Assembly (NCBI RefSeq): GCF_000953635.1
Contig: NZ_LN614830.1
Span: 2,347,001-2,411,000, forward strand
Source of the DNA: Legionella micdadei
GTDB taxonomy: Bacteria > Pseudomonadota > Gammaproteobacteria > Legionellales > Legionellaceae
Direction of reading: 5' to 3'
DNA: 64,000 bases
Part shown: positions 54,300-64,000 of the stretch, piece after piece
Layout: each line of letters starts with the position of its first letter
Position numbering within the stretch: the stretch's first letter is position 1
Program-made: the position numbers and the translations under genes
Notes under the pieces: model-generated
Told to the model about the DNA's origin: nothing
What the model saw: the letters and a program-made list of their open reading frames with translations, nothing else
Databases searched by the model: none

Positions 54300-55244
54300 A
54301 TGAAGAAAGACGAACATCAAACTACCTCCGAAACCCAGATGGTAGCAGAGCTAAAAAGTTCTACTGCTCTAACCTTACAAGAATTGAACAAAGAAACAGA
54401 AAAAAAAGAAGCAGCTGCTGAAGCGATGAGAACACGATGTAAGATTTGTTTCAGAGAAACATCACCAAAGCGTATTTGTGGAGGACATGGTGGTGGCGGT
54501 GGTGGCAGTGGCGGCGGTTCTGAGAGTGCTTCGGAGGAAAAAGCCAGCCAAGGTATGAGCGAATCACCGGGCAGTAAATCAGAAAAATCCATGGACGACA
54601 GTGTCAATGTTGCTGGTGAACTCGATTCAGTGGTTGAGGGAAGAAATCTCGATTCCCAACTTCAGGCAGACGCAGAAAATTTCGATCCGAGGATCATCGC
54701 AGAGTTAATTGATAGAGAATTATTGGTAATTACTAATGACCGCGAGTCAATGACGCTTAGCATCAATTTACAATGTGATCTTGATTCCTTAACTCCCGTA
54801 CAAAAAAATGAACTGAAGAAATTCATGGAAGCAATTTTAAAGGAATTTAATACATTCAAAGAACGCAATCACCTGTCCGATGATTGTGTCAACATTGTTA
54901 AAGACGAAAAAAGAAATATATTAGCAATTCGCATTACCTTACCAACAGTAGCTTTATATGATGCATTTATGCAGCAGTTAGCTAACAATTTATTGCCAAC
55001 ACCAATGCAAGAATTACGCGCACAAAGTCAAAACCAGCACGCTTCAAATTTGGTTCCCACGCCTCTACCCATGGAGCCCAAAACATCCCCTAAAGAAAAG
55101 TCAGTTACCTCTTCTGAGGATAAACCCTCTGAACAAAGCCAAGCGACGCAAAATGAGGGCACAGTCTCTAAGAACCCTGAAGACAAAGAAGAATTGAAAC
55201 CCTTTAACCCATCGCCTTTTTCAACTGAAATGAAACCGCGATAA
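54300..55244 (+). CDS. Hypothetical protein with CCCH zinc-knuckle-like motif and glycine-rich linker
   Basis: A 314-residue protein. An N-terminal charged helix is followed by Cys47-x2-Cys50-x9-Cys60-x2-His63 (CKICFRETSPKRICGGH), a spacing suited to zinc binding, then a Gly/Ser-rich linker. A folded region is likely at ~125-240 (ELLVITNDRESMTLSINLQC...LAIRITLPTVALYDAFMQQL). The remaining ~75 residues are Pro/Ser/Glu-rich and disordered, ending in polar residues. No known family is recognised. It may be CpxR-controlled through the triple repeat upstream. It converges with the giant SecA-like gene. Confidence 0.55.
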   Translation: MKKDEHQTTSETQMVAELKSSTALTLQELNKETEKKEAAAEAMRTRCKICFRETSPKRICGGHGGGGGGSGGGSESASEEKASQGMSESPGSKSEKSMDDSVNVAGELDSVVEGRNLDSQLQADAENFDPRIIAELIDRELLVITNDRESMTLSINLQCDLDSLTPVQKNELKKFMEAILKEFNTFKERNHLSDDCVNIVKDEKRNILAIRITLPTVALYDAFMQQLANNLLPTPMQELRAQSQNQHASNLVPTPLPMEPKTSPKEKSVTSSEDKPSEQSQATQNEGTVSKNPEDKEELKPFNPSPFSTEMKPR

Positions 55245-55297
55245 CCTCACATAGATTTGCAAAATACACTAATGTGTCGGTCGCGCCTCTAACTCAG

Positions 55298-58200
55298 CTA
55301 GGGCTCGACCATTAAAGCTGGAGCCTCCATAGTTGGACGAATCAACGATTTTCTATCAAAGAAGGTAGTAATCAATCGATCAAACGCTGTACTTTCCCGT
55401 TTTCTGATTGCAGGGATATCACCCTCCTCTCCTACCAGGCCGGCTTCATACTCCAATAATTCACCAACATCATCAAATCGACGTGTCTGATAATGTGTTT
55501 TTTTGGCTTCCAATTGCATTAATTGCTCAGCCGTAGTGTCTGCAGCTTTAAACTCCTCTTCCATCGTGCGAATAAGCGCTTCAGTATTTTCCTGTATGTA
55601 ATTGGTTAGGCTGATTTTGGCTTGCTCTTTACGCATGGCAACGTAGTTCATCCTTTTTTCATTAAGCCCCAAAATAACACTTTGTAATTGCTTTCGAAGA
55701 CTTCTTTCCTCCTGGGATATTTTCTCTACATTTTCTTTATAATTAACCAAACCGGATCGGAGAGAAGAAAGCCCAATTTTTAGAGCCAATTTGTCTTTCC
55801 CAATAGAGATTTTTTCTAAAACACCACAATCGGATTCGCCTTGTCGTTTATCAAGCTCTTTTTCCTTACTCTCTTTTCCAGAGATTTCTTTTTCATTTTT
55901 CTCCGCAAGTAGCTGAGCTTCATGTTTTCTTTCCAGTACAATCTGAAGTTCATGACATAACCTGGCATGGTGCTCAAGCAAACTCCTAGGATTATCACTC
56001 CAATCCGTAACAGCGATTTCCCGAAGCTGTTCGGGCCCAATCATTGAGCTGGGACACTCCCATTGCCTGACTCGTTCAGCATGTTTATAGAGGGCCTGGA
56101 TTGACTTAGGAAGGTCGTTAACAGTTTCCTCATCAAAACCCTTGTGCCAATCTTGCGCCAAGAGGTCTTTTAAGTGAAGTAACCTTTGAAATTCTGCTTT
56201 CTTAACTGGGGGAAGATTCTCTATGAATTCCCTATTCGATAAATTTAATAAAGTTTCACGGTTTCTCTCGAAAGTTTCTTTTTGTAAAGCAATATGTTCT
56301 TTTTCAGCTCTGAGACTTGCCATAGATGAAGAGGAGTAACCTGTGAATCCTTTAATTAATGGTGCGTTTTCGACCTGAATTTCGATATAAGTCCGCATGC
56401 CATTACAACCTTTTTGAATGCGGATTTGATCCTCATTCAAGTGAAGTAATGAAGCCAATTGGGAGGTCTTTTGCATAAATAAACCATCCAAATTATCTTC
56501 CTTTAGTCCATCATCGGCATCGGCTAAAGCTTTTACAGAGCCAGCTAATAGCTCTTTCATTTTCCTAAGGTGGTTCCTATAGGGTAAATAAGCATTGTAA
56601 TTACTAAAGCGTTCTACAGCTTCATATAATTCTGTAATCACATGGCTTTGGTTTTCGTTGGTTGTGATTATCGCATGCAGTTTTTCTTCAAGATGATTCC
56701 AAACGGGATCTTCGCTTTTTCTAAAAGAAATCGATATCTGCCTCAAAAGATTATCAAATTGCCTTAAGTGGTGTGTAAATAGGACTTTATCATGGCATTG
56801 TTCTTGGGCTTCACGACTACAATGGGGAGCGACATTTAAGGCCTCTAAAGCAGAAAGCGCAGTATTGATCACATCACGAGGATTACGGTGCCTTATCGAG
56901 AACAGGTACTTATCTTTTAAAATGAAGTGCTGCTCTTTAAGGCAAACAAATAGTTCATGAATTTTGGCTTCATCATTAGGAGATTGGTGTACTTTTTCAG
57001 CAACATTATAAATGATCTCAGCGGCATCTTTAGCTACTTTGCGTTCAAAGAAAGCAGAAAGAGGTTGGGGATCTTCTTTAATCCATGCCAATTCCTGAAG
57101 AAGATGCTCAGCAAGCAATTTCATAATTTCATTGCTGTAGCTCGTCTTGAGCCCGGTTAATTCTTCATCGCCAGGCAGACCTGACTGTTCATAAAGCTTG
57201 CTAAACGTCAAAATTAAACCCTGCATTTTGAATTTATCAACCAGTGAAACCTTCGATGTTTGATCCTGTTCAAGAATTAATGGCTTGATCTTGTTAAGTA
57301 GCTCACGGATTGCCTCAATATCAGCTTGTTTTAAATCTTCTTGATAGAACTGTGTGATTGATTGGATGATCTTTTCCTTACTTTTAGAGCCGAACAAGAT
57401 CTTATTTTTTCCAATGACCTTATTAACAAGTGAAGCAAATGCTTCGAGTATCGCAGGCGGAAGTTTCGCTCCATTTGCCGAAGAAAATTCGTTAATCGCA
57501 TGCGGGTAAAAACTGCATAATTCCCCAATTAAAGTAGGAAGCAGCTGCTTAATCTGAGCCAACTCTAATTGTTGCTTTTCTTCTCCCGTCGGATTAGTAA
57601 ACTGAAGAACTGCACCCGCCTTATCGTCAATCATCGCATCCAAATTATAATGCATTAGCGTTTCGGTTCCGGCGATGACAGGCTGGCTTTTTTGTGCTAG
57701 CGCCCGTTGAATTTTTAATTCTTGGCTTAGATCTAATTGTTTTAGATAGTTAAGCCTTAGGTTTTGTTCAGCAGTAATATCAGTGGCTTTTTGTGCTTTG
57801 GCTACCCACTTCTCCTCTTTGGCCATCTCCCAGATTTTACATATCGCATTTTGAAATTGGGCGATGCTTGATTCGAGCGTATCTTGAGATACACTGGTTT
57901 CCTGAGCTTGTGTAAGTTCACTTAAAAGAGTTTCGCGCCATTGATAAAGCTCAGAGCGTACTTGCAGATCAGTTGGGTAGAGTTCCAATAAAAAACTCTC
58001 CCATGCATAGACTTGTTGCATCAACGCTTGCTGCGCTTGATCAATTGCTTGCGTATAAAGTCTGTCTACATTCGCTTGTAATCTAATTTCTGCTTGCAAA
58101 TCGGTAACAGCTTCCTGGCATTTACGCTGGCGGTACCAAGGAAATACAAAATACATGACTTTTTCCAGCCAGGTTTTTGGGGGTTCAACTTGGTAAATAG

Positions 58201-61200
58201 GAAGCCATTGACCAGGCTTACCGTTTCGAGCCGCACGACCAGCGATTTGAGTGGTGATACGTTCACTGTCTATACAAGGCTGGATAACGAATAAACCTTC
58301 TGGATGATCGCCGGGATTTATATCAATCCCGCGTGCAAGCATAGCAGTGCCAATAGTGATTGTATTAGCTTGGCCGGCTTGTTTTATGATCCGATTAAGT
58401 TCCTCAGGGCTCTCTTTTCCGGTAACCACTTGAATTTTAAAGCCCGCAGCTTTGTAGGCATCAAAACTCTGGCCGATTTTTTGGGCTTCCTCGAAGTCTT
58501 CACAGACAATGAGCACAGGCTGTGTTTGTGTTTGACTCCATTGACGTAATGCTTGCTCTTTGCGAAGAATAAATGCATCCCGTTCTTCGAGTGTTTGAGT
58601 AGGCGTATCTGCATCAAACTCTAAATTAGGTTTAGTGACCGGCCGTTTAATCCTATCGATAGCCTGATGAATAGCCTGGATTGTTTCATCCCGAGAAAAA
58701 GTAAAGATGGGAGGGTGCTTTATCCGCTTATCACCCGCGTGCGGGGCGACTCCTAGCGCTTGTGTTCCCAGGAGCGTGGCTAAATATTGAAGCTCCGTTT
58801 GGTCGCCCGGCGTACCTGAGATTCCGAGGATACGCCCGTTTGTTTCTTGATAAAAGCGAATTAAATTTTGGATTGATTGGCTCGAGAGCACAGGCGGATA
58901 GGGATCAATTACAAAGTAACGTGCCTGCTCTGGGCGCTCAGCAATCAAGCGTGCTTGTAGGGCTTGTTGCACACCATCAGTAAAAATACTCCCGCCTTTC
59001 GGCACACTTTTAATTAAAGGAATACAAACAATTTTTTTGGTGACTTCGCTACCTGTTTCATCTTTTTCCTTTATAGGGCGTACTATAAAATGCTTGTTTT
59101 CAACGAGCAATGCAGCTTTACAGCTGGCACGAATCCATTCTCTTAGTTGAGTATTCGTTGCCGCTGCAATGAAATTCAGTTTATCTGCATCCCCATTATA
59201 CTTTTCATTAATTTCTTTAATGATAAATAGACGAAATTGATCTAAATCTTCTTCTTCATCCCAAATTTTTCCTAACGCTGGATCAACATTACGGAACAGG
59301 GGCAAATTGATAAATTGGTATGCGAGAGGATAAACCCACTGAGAAGGGTTATCTTCTTCTTTCTCTTCAATTTCGGCTACCAATTTATTTAGCGTGTTTT
59401 GATCAAGGAGCGCATCGTCACTCTCATCGATAACTAGGTGAATCGGGCCACCGTTTTGTACACGTGCTTCTTTCCCCGCTTCTTTCGCTGCTTGACGGAA
59501 AAGTGACATGTCCTCACCCGTAGAACAGTTAATTCCATTTAATTGATACTCTTCAGGCTGACTATTCGCTCTGATGAGAGCCGATTTAATTCCTAAAAAC
59601 TTAAAGAAAGGTTCACAGCTATTTTCATAATCCCTACTCAATAACGTCCCATTTGCAGTACACACATCCACTGTACCACCCTGTGCCCATTGTAGAACAG
59701 CAAACATAGGCGTAATCAAACTTTTCCCTTCACCAGTTTCTATACGCATAAGCAAGTTGGTATATGGTGAGTGGAGAGAGAGCAAAAGCACAAGTATTTG
59801 AGTGCTGTTAGGAAATAAGCCTGTGCTGCGGAAATAAATTTCGCGCAAGTAAGCCACAAGTTCCATTCGCGTTAACTCAAGTTGTTCGGCAGGAATTTGA
59901 TCATTGCGCAATTGCTCCAAAAGCAACGTTGCCCTCTCTTTCAGTTCGCGACGAGGGCACGCAGTGAGTTTTTTAAGCCTCGAAAAGTCGTAAGGGTTTA
60001 AAGGATCGGTATAACCTAAGGTTTCTATATAGGAAAGCTGTCTTGCTAATTGGAGTTGAAGAGAATGGGGCAAAGTGATTCCACGCATTAAATCTTTTAA
60101 ATTGAGGAGTGCTTCTTTTACCCGATGAGTGGCAAATTGTTGGTCTAGAGCTCTGGGTTCTCCAGTCTTTGCAAAGGGATTAGTATCGAAACTTTGACAA
60201 TAAGCTTGAATTTTTTCTGAGCCATGTTCACCCAAAACTGAGTTTAGCCTTTTTGCACTAGGATAGGGAGGCGTTGCAAATAATTGCAGAACCTGGTCAA
60301 CAATCTCAGGAGGTCGGCGCCCCAATCCCTTAGTAATATCCAGCAAGGTTGGCAAGTTGACAGTATCGTCTTTTTGATTTTCAGCAAGGTAAGTTAAGAT
60401 AGTAACGAGTCTTGTTTTACTTTCTCTAAATTCTCGAGTGGGTGAAGCAAGCTGACGAAGAATTTCGGAATAATCATCTACATCTCGATTGAATCCATGG
60501 GAAGAAACTTGCTTTAATAATGCAATACACAAAGTTGCTTGTTGTGGATTTTCGGTAAGGAATGATTGTGTTTGCTGAATCAGTTTTCGGATTGTATCGG
60601 GTGATTCCGAATCAGGCATATACCTTAAAATCTGAATAATTTGTTTAATAATTAGAGATTTCGCTTCCTCGTCGAGATTGGTTTGCTTTAATTCATTTAG
60701 AATCGTAAGCGGGAAAGGACTTGGATTTCTCAAGTTATGGTTCACGCTCATTTTAAAGAACATGATCTGCGTTTCGAGCTCTAAATCTTCTAATTCAAAA
60801 AGTGTTTCTAAGTTATTTACCGCACGATCAATTGCAGTTTCATCGGCTTCTGGATTTTCATCTAAGGCAAAACTAGTAAGTTGCAAATAGCGATCAAGGG
60901 ATTCAGGGTTAGCATGCAATAAGGTACTTACAAGCGTTTTCTTTTGCGAATAGTTTAACCGAGCCAATGCACCCGTATTGAGTTGTCTATATATCCCAGG
61001 GAATTGGATTGGGAATTTTGCTTTAATATCAATCAGTAAATTGAGGTAGCTCGCTATAGATTCTATTTTAATTTTGTAGTCTTGAAGCGAACGATCCGAG
61101 GGTTTATCTTGCTCTAGTTCTGCAGCCGCTTGAAGAATACTCGTTTCAAAGGCGATGTCTTGGGTATCAAGTTGTGTTAAAGTCTTTTTAAGCGCCGGCA

Positions 61201-64000
61201 AAACTTTTTTCTGAACCAGCTCATCTCGGAATAAAAAGTGCAGGGTGTGGGTGTCATTAAACTCCGCTAACCACTTTAGCGTGGTTGCTGCGTCTAAATC
61301 TTTGGCTTTATTTTTGTTCCGCTCGTCGCTAAAAAAAGTATTAATTTCATCGGCAATGAGAGTATGTACCTTACCTAATGCCAAAGCAAAGGCCGACCCA
61401 GTTTGCTTATCGGCCTCTTTTCTTTCCCCAGTGAGAAGAAAACTTAAAATATATTCCCCTTTAGATGACCCTAGCAATTTTATAGCGTAATTTGCCTCGA
61501 GCAGCGTGGTTTTCTTTTCTTCAAAAATTCTGAATTTCTCCAGAATTTCCTCAAACTGAGGGTCAGGTCCTTGAAGCAGGACAACGAGATCATTAAGGGC
61601 ATCAAATAAGGGCCATAATTCCCGATGTAATTGATCTCTTAATTGCGTTGGTACAACTTTATATCCAAGATACTTGTCTAAAGTGTCTCTCAGGCTATCT
61701 ATTTTCAACACCCCGCTGCGCTTTTTAATCGCGTCAGCAAGTGCATCAACAATCAGATCGTCTAATTTTGAGATATCCCCACTCCCTAGGACACATCCTG
61801 GAAGTGGAGTTCGGCTAATGATTAAATCTTTTAACCAAGATTCTTGTCGCTCTTCGGTCCTGCAGTCTACTGGTATGGTTTCAGGTGAATTAGCAAGCTC
61901 TCTAATCAAAGCGAGAATTTGTACGATTTTGGGTAATGTTTGCGATTTCTCGATATTAATTTTCGCTAATAGGCTCAATAGAACCGTACTGAATTGTTGG
62001 CCTTTCTTAGCCCGCAAATCTTCAATAGCTAATTTGACTTCGCCAATCTGTACTTCATTTAAATCAGGTTCATTAAGCGCAGCAAGCATCCTGATAATAT
62101 TCGGGAATAAATTTTCACGCTGGTTTTGTAACATCGTTGTGAAAGTAACAATCGTCCTTAACTGATCATCCCGTTCTTGCCCTATTTTTTGCCCACGTGC
62201 TTGCAACGTATTAATTAATTCAAACCCCTCGTTTTCCAAAGAAGAGATCAAAGGCGCCAAAAGTTCATTTCTGAAATTCAGCTCAGGAGAATTGGTTTTT
62301 AATTCAAGGCATAGCTCAATAATCTGCTGGATCTGGATGAGGGATGGACTTGGCTTAAAGTTAAAGCAACGGACAAGTGCATTTATAAGTTCGGAACGCT
62401 CATTTGCTTCGAGCGACTGGATCAAACTTATACAATTTTTAATTGCCTTTTTCCAACTTTCGGTCGTGAGAGTAGATTCATCCGCAAAACTACAAGCTAA
62501 AATGAATGCTAATTGATTTTTTTCGGTTTTAGTCCATGAAGGAATAGTTTGAATTTCAGTAAACTGTGCTTGAATATCGCTTAATCGAATTTCTGCTTTC
62601 CAATGTTGGCCTATATACCGGTATAACCAAGGATCAAGATCAAAATGTTCGTCTTCAATAATCTGCTGACAAACGGTTTCGGGATTAACCCTGGTATCTT
62701 CTGGATTTCTCAGTTGCATGCAGGCAGCGACTTGGCAGAAACGAGCTTCTTTAGGCGCCTGAGCCATCGCATAATGTACACCGGTTGGTCCCCAATCGAG
62801 ATTCGCTAAATTCGAGCATTGTTCCTGCGGATTTTGCGCTTTCTCCAGAACCTCCATGACACGGTTTAGAGTAATTAAAAAATGCCCCTCATGTTGAATG
62901 GGGCAAGGATGTGGAAGAGTAAGGTTCTTCTCGCTAACCTGAGTTAAGAAAATTTGTGTGTAAGCTTCAAAAAAAGCGTTGAAGTCAAAATGATGGTGTT
63001 CGTTACGTAGATGTGCAGCAGCAAGCGTATTCCACCACTCTCTTTGCTCAATGGGCAGCTGTAGAAGCTTTTGCAGGTTTTTGAGTCCATGGGGGCTCAA
63101 AAGTGCGTTTTGAGCAGCTGCATCCTTAAGGAATTCAATATTAATGTTCTTATTTATACAGACTGTAAGAAGCTGCACAAATAAGCGCATATGGGCTTCA
63201 CCACCTAAAATAAAGAGTTTTGCAAGCAGAGGTACAACAAATTCTGCATCAGTTGCTTTTAACACGCTTAAAAGCGCCCTGATCTCTCTAACATGCGCAG
63301 GTAAGGCGGTCAATAATGCGTCTTTTTGGGCAGGGAAGCCATTATTACCTAACAGATGCTCAATTATTGTTTTTTGGAGAGTGGGCAATAAGGATTCCAG
63401 TTGCTCAACTGAAGGCATATTGACCGGTTTTGGCGTTTCAAGTATGGGTGCTAATGCAGAGGGAAGTCTATGCGGGGTACTTGTGTAGCATAGGGCTTGT
63501 TTTTCGTAATCAATATAAAATCCCTTAGGCAAATTGCCCGGGATAATTCCATCAGTGAAAGCATGTGCCTGCTCTTTGATTTTTTGTGACGCGGTATCTT
63601 GTATATTGTGAATGTTTAAAACCTGAAGTTGCCTGGCCAGATTTGGAAATTCGGCAAGCTCATCAAGCGATGTAAGGATAACATCGAGTGCAGCAGCTAC
63701 TTGGTGAATTTTTTCTTTTTGTTTGGTTTTAATAACGCGGGCCTGTTTAGGCAGAGCAAAGCTTCTTTGAATTTGAATAGCTGCCCGTACTATTGACGGA
63801 GGATTATTCAACTCTTTTTTTAGCGGATTAATCTTGGGTTCATGAGAAGTTCTTTGTAGATTGATTTCTGCTATTTGATTAAGAAAAGCACGTCGGGCTC
63901 TGAAAAAGAGATTCTCTGTAACAGCAGGATTATTTTCCAACTTAAAAATAAAAAGCCGCTTACGTGGTTCTGAAACAAACGACAGTATGGTGTCGATATC
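55298..64000 (-). CDS. Giant SecA-like DEAD motor protein (5' end outside the window)
   Basis: 2900 visible residues. The frame is open to the right edge (it reads through a TTG at 63940 as Leu), so the true start is outside. A long helical repeat-like region (visible ~20-1390) precedes a SecA-type motor: Walker A RIETGEGKSL (~1418; SecA METGEGKT-like), IDESDDALL (~1523; SecA VDEVDS), GISGTPGD (~1730; SecA TGTA), AMLARGIDI (~1890) and QIAGRAARNGKPG (~1917; SecA QLRGRAGRQGDPG). The following ~950 residues are helical with coiled coils and end in ALMVEP. It lacks SecA's preprotein and zinc-tail features as far as visible. Giant orphan proteins in Legionella are often Dot/Icm effectors; a bacterial-cell role in transport or remodelling is the alternative. 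Confidence 0.75.
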   Translation of the reverse strand, partial: DIDTILSFVSEPRKRLFIFKLENNPAVTENLFFRARRAFLNQIAEINLQRTSHEPKINPLKKELNNPPSIVRAAIQIQRSFALPKQARVIKTKQKEKIHQVAAALDVILTSLDELAEFPNLARQLQVLNIHNIQDTASQKIKEQAHAFTDGIIPGNLPKGFYIDYEKQALCYTSTPHRLPSALAPILETPKPVNMPSVEQLESLLPTLQKTIIEHLLGNNGFPAQKDALLTALPAHVREIRALLSVLKATDAEFVVPLLAKLFILGGEAHMRLFVQLLTVCINKNINIEFLKDAAAQNALLSPHGLKNLQKLLQLPIEQREWWNTLAAAHLRNEHHHFDFNAFFEAYTQIFLTQVSEKNLTLPHPCPIQHEGHFLITLNRVMEVLEKAQNPQEQCSNLANLDWGPTGVHYAMAQAPKEARFCQVAACMQLRNPEDTRVNPETVCQQIIEDEHFDLDPWLYRYIGQHWKAEIRLSDIQAQFTEIQTIPSWTKTEKNQLAFILACSFADESTLTTESWKKAIKNCISLIQSLEANERSELINALVRCFNFKPSPSLIQIQQIIELCLELKTNSPELNFRNELLAPLISSLENEGFELINTLQARGQKIGQERDDQLRTIVTFTTMLQNQRENLFPNIIRMLAALNEPDLNEVQIGEVKLAIEDLRAKKGQQFSTVLLSLLAKINIEKSQTLPKIVQILALIRELANSPETIPVDCRTEERQESWLKDLIISRTPLPGCVLGSGDISKLDDLIVDALADAIKKRSGVLKIDSLRDTLDKYLGYKVVPTQLRDQLHRELWPLFDALNDLVVLLQGPDPQFEEILEKFRIFEEKKTTLLEANYAIKLLGSSKGEYILSFLLTGERKEADKQTGSAFALALGKVHTLIADEINTFFSDERNKNKAKDLDAATTLKWLAEFNDTHTLHFLFRDELVQKKVLPALKKTLTQLDTQDIAFETSILQAAAELEQDKPSDRSLQDYKIKIESIASYLNLLIDIKAKFPIQFPGIYRQLNTGALARLNYSQKKTLVSTLLHANPESLDRYLQLTSFALDENPEADETAIDRAVNNLETLFELEDLELETQIMFFKMSVNHNLRNPSPFPLTILNELKQTNLDEEAKSLIIKQIIQILRYMPDSESPDTIRKLIQQTQSFLTENPQQATLCIALLKQVSSHGFNRDVDDYSEILRQLASPTREFRESKTRLVTILTYLAENQKDDTVNLPTLLDITKGLGRRPPEIVDQVLQLFATPPYPSAKRLNSVLGEHGSEKIQAYCQSFDTNPFAKTGEPRALDQQFATHRVKEALLNLKDLMRGITLPHSLQLQLARQLSYIETLGYTDPLNPYDFSRLKKLTACPRRELKERATLLLEQLRNDQIPAEQLELTRMELVAYLREIYFRSTGLFPNSTQILVLLLSLHSPYTNLLMRIETGEGKSLITPMFAVLQWAQGGTVDVCTANGTLLSRDYENSCEPFFKFLGIKSALIRANSQPEEYQLNGINCSTGEDMSLFRQAAKEAGKEARVQNGGPIHLVIDESDDALLDQNTLNKLVAEIEEKEEDNPSQWVYPLAYQFINLPLFRNVDPALGKIWDEEEDLDQFRLFIIKEINEKYNGDADKLNFIAAATNTQLREWIRASCKAALLVENKHFIVRPIKEKDETGSEVTKKIVCIPLIKSVPKGGSIFTDGVQQALQARLIAERPEQARYFVIDPYPPVLSSQSIQNLIRFYQETNGRILGISGTPGDQTELQYLATLLGTQALGVAPHAGDKRIKHPPIFTFSRDETIQAIHQAIDRIKRPVTKPNLEFDADTPTQTLEERDAFILRKEQALRQWSQTQTQPVLIVCEDFEEAQKIGQSFDAYKAAGFKIQVVTGKESPEELNRIIKQAGQANTITIGTAMLARGIDINPGDHPEGLFVIQPCIDSERITTQIAGRAARNGKPGQWLPIYQVEPPKTWLEKVMYFVFPWYRQRKCQEAVTDLQAEIRLQANVDRLYTQAIDQAQQALMQQVYAWESFLLELYPTDLQVRSELYQWRETLLSELTQAQETSVSQDTLESSIAQFQNAICKIWEMAKEEKWVAKAQKATDITAEQNLRLNYLKQLDLSQELKIQRALAQKSQPVIAGTETLMHYNLDAMIDDKAGAVLQFTNPTGEEKQQLELAQIKQLLPTLIGELCSFYPHAINEFSSANGAKLPPAILEAFASLVNKVIGKNKILFGSKSKEKIIQSITQFYQEDLKQADIEAIRELLNKIKPLILEQDQTSKVSLVDKFKMQGLILTFSKLYEQSGLPGDEELTGLKTSYSNEIMKLLAEHLLQELAWIKEDPQPLSAFFERKVAKDAAEIIYNVAEKVHQSPNDEAKIHELFVCLKEQHFILKDKYLFSIRHRNPRDVINTALSALEALNVAPHCSREAQEQCHDKVLFTHHLRQFDNLLRQISISFRKSEDPVWNHLEEKLHAIITTNENQSHVITELYEAVERFSNYNAYLPYRNHLRKMKELLAGSVKALADADDGLKEDNLDGLFMQKTSQLASLLHLNEDQIRIQKGCNGMRTYIEIQVENAPLIKGFTGYSSSSMASLRAEKEHIALQKETFERNRETLLNLSNREFIENLPPVKKAEFQRLLHLKDLLAQDWHKGFDEETVNDLPKSIQALYKHAERVRQWECPSSMIGPEQLREIAVTDWSDNPRSLLEHHARLCHELQIVLERKHEAQLLAEKNEKEISGKESKEKELDKRQGESDCGVLEKISIGKDKLALKIGLSSLRSGLVNYKENVEKISQEERSLRKQLQSVILGLNEKRMNYVAMRKEQAKISLTNYIQENTEALIRTMEEEFKAADTTAEQLMQLEAKKTHYQTRRFDDVGELLEYEAGLVGEEGDIPAIRKRESTAFDRLITTFFDRKSLIRPTMEAPALMVEP

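Noticed and set aside
63938-63940. TTG as start codon of the giant SecA-like protein
   Set aside because: The same frame continues upstream without a stop to base 64000 (20 further codons), and there is no ribosome-binding sequence at the TTG; it is an internal Leu codon.
1-64000. CRISPR arrays, tRNA/rRNA genes, intact insertion sequences, prophage
   Set aside because: No regularly spaced direct repeats, cloverleaf-like sequence, transposase, integrase or phage structural genes were recognised on either strand.

Overview
The window looks like a chromosomal segment of a Legionella-type gammaproteobacterium. The DNA is AT-rich with small gaps. Ordinary metabolic and transport genes alternate with orphan genes that look like type IV (Dot/Icm) effectors. 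Three of the orphan promoters carry the same tandem 9-2-9 repeat, which matches the published Legionella/Coxiella PmrA box (cTTAATatT-N2-cTTAATatT). The species is not identifiable by eye. No rRNA, tRNA, CRISPR array, intact IS or prophage was seen.

Layout. 1-5 kb: a cyclopropane fatty acid synthase cut by the window edge, a monofunctional catalase, an orphan NADAR-domain protein and an ACC-deaminase-like PLP enzyme. 5-13 kb: a 1242-residue fusion of rhodanese, membrane segments, phosphohistidine domain and PEP-synthase-type ATP-grasp, then a patatin phospholipase, an FMN-binding glutamate-synthase-like protein and a class II glutamine amidotransferase. 13-21 kb: MscS channel, two MFS transporters, a KimA-like permease, and an orphan protein ending in a CaaX box. 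21-30 kb (minus strand): a long co-directional run dabB-dabA-DUF6671-purE-purK-phrB-SDR-tspO, combining inorganic carbon uptake, purine synthesis and DNA repair. 30-35 kb: a divergent LysR regulator followed by an overlapping three-gene exporter (ABC protein with a degenerate ATPase, HlyD adaptor, TolC-like channel). 35-45 kb: an exported small heat-shock protein, a benzoylformate-decarboxylase-like enzyme, DctA, a HAD-family candidate effector with NLS-like basic clusters, and a MaoC-PTA/FabI/proton-ATPase operon. 45-46 kb: a decayed membrane-protein pseudogene.

From 46 to 64 kb the window is dominated by probable accessory/effector genes: an exported eight-cysteine protein with an internal duplication, a PmrA-box orphan, a YopT-like (C58) cysteine protease candidate, a methyltransferase-like protein, an orphan with a KKRK motif, a second PmrA-box orphan with a C-terminal hydrophobic segment, a divergent gene pair around a CpxR-like triple repeat, and a giant SecA-like DEAD motor protein. 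At least 2900 residues of that giant are visible, and its reading frame stays open to the right edge, so its true N-terminus lies outside the window. A site-2 protease and a GNAT acetyltransferase are interspersed.

The strongest leads are the three identical PmrA-type promoters, the C58-like protease, the giant SecA-like protein, the rhodanese/phosphotransfer fusion and the CaaX protein. All functional assignments rest on reading motifs by eye; no database search was run.
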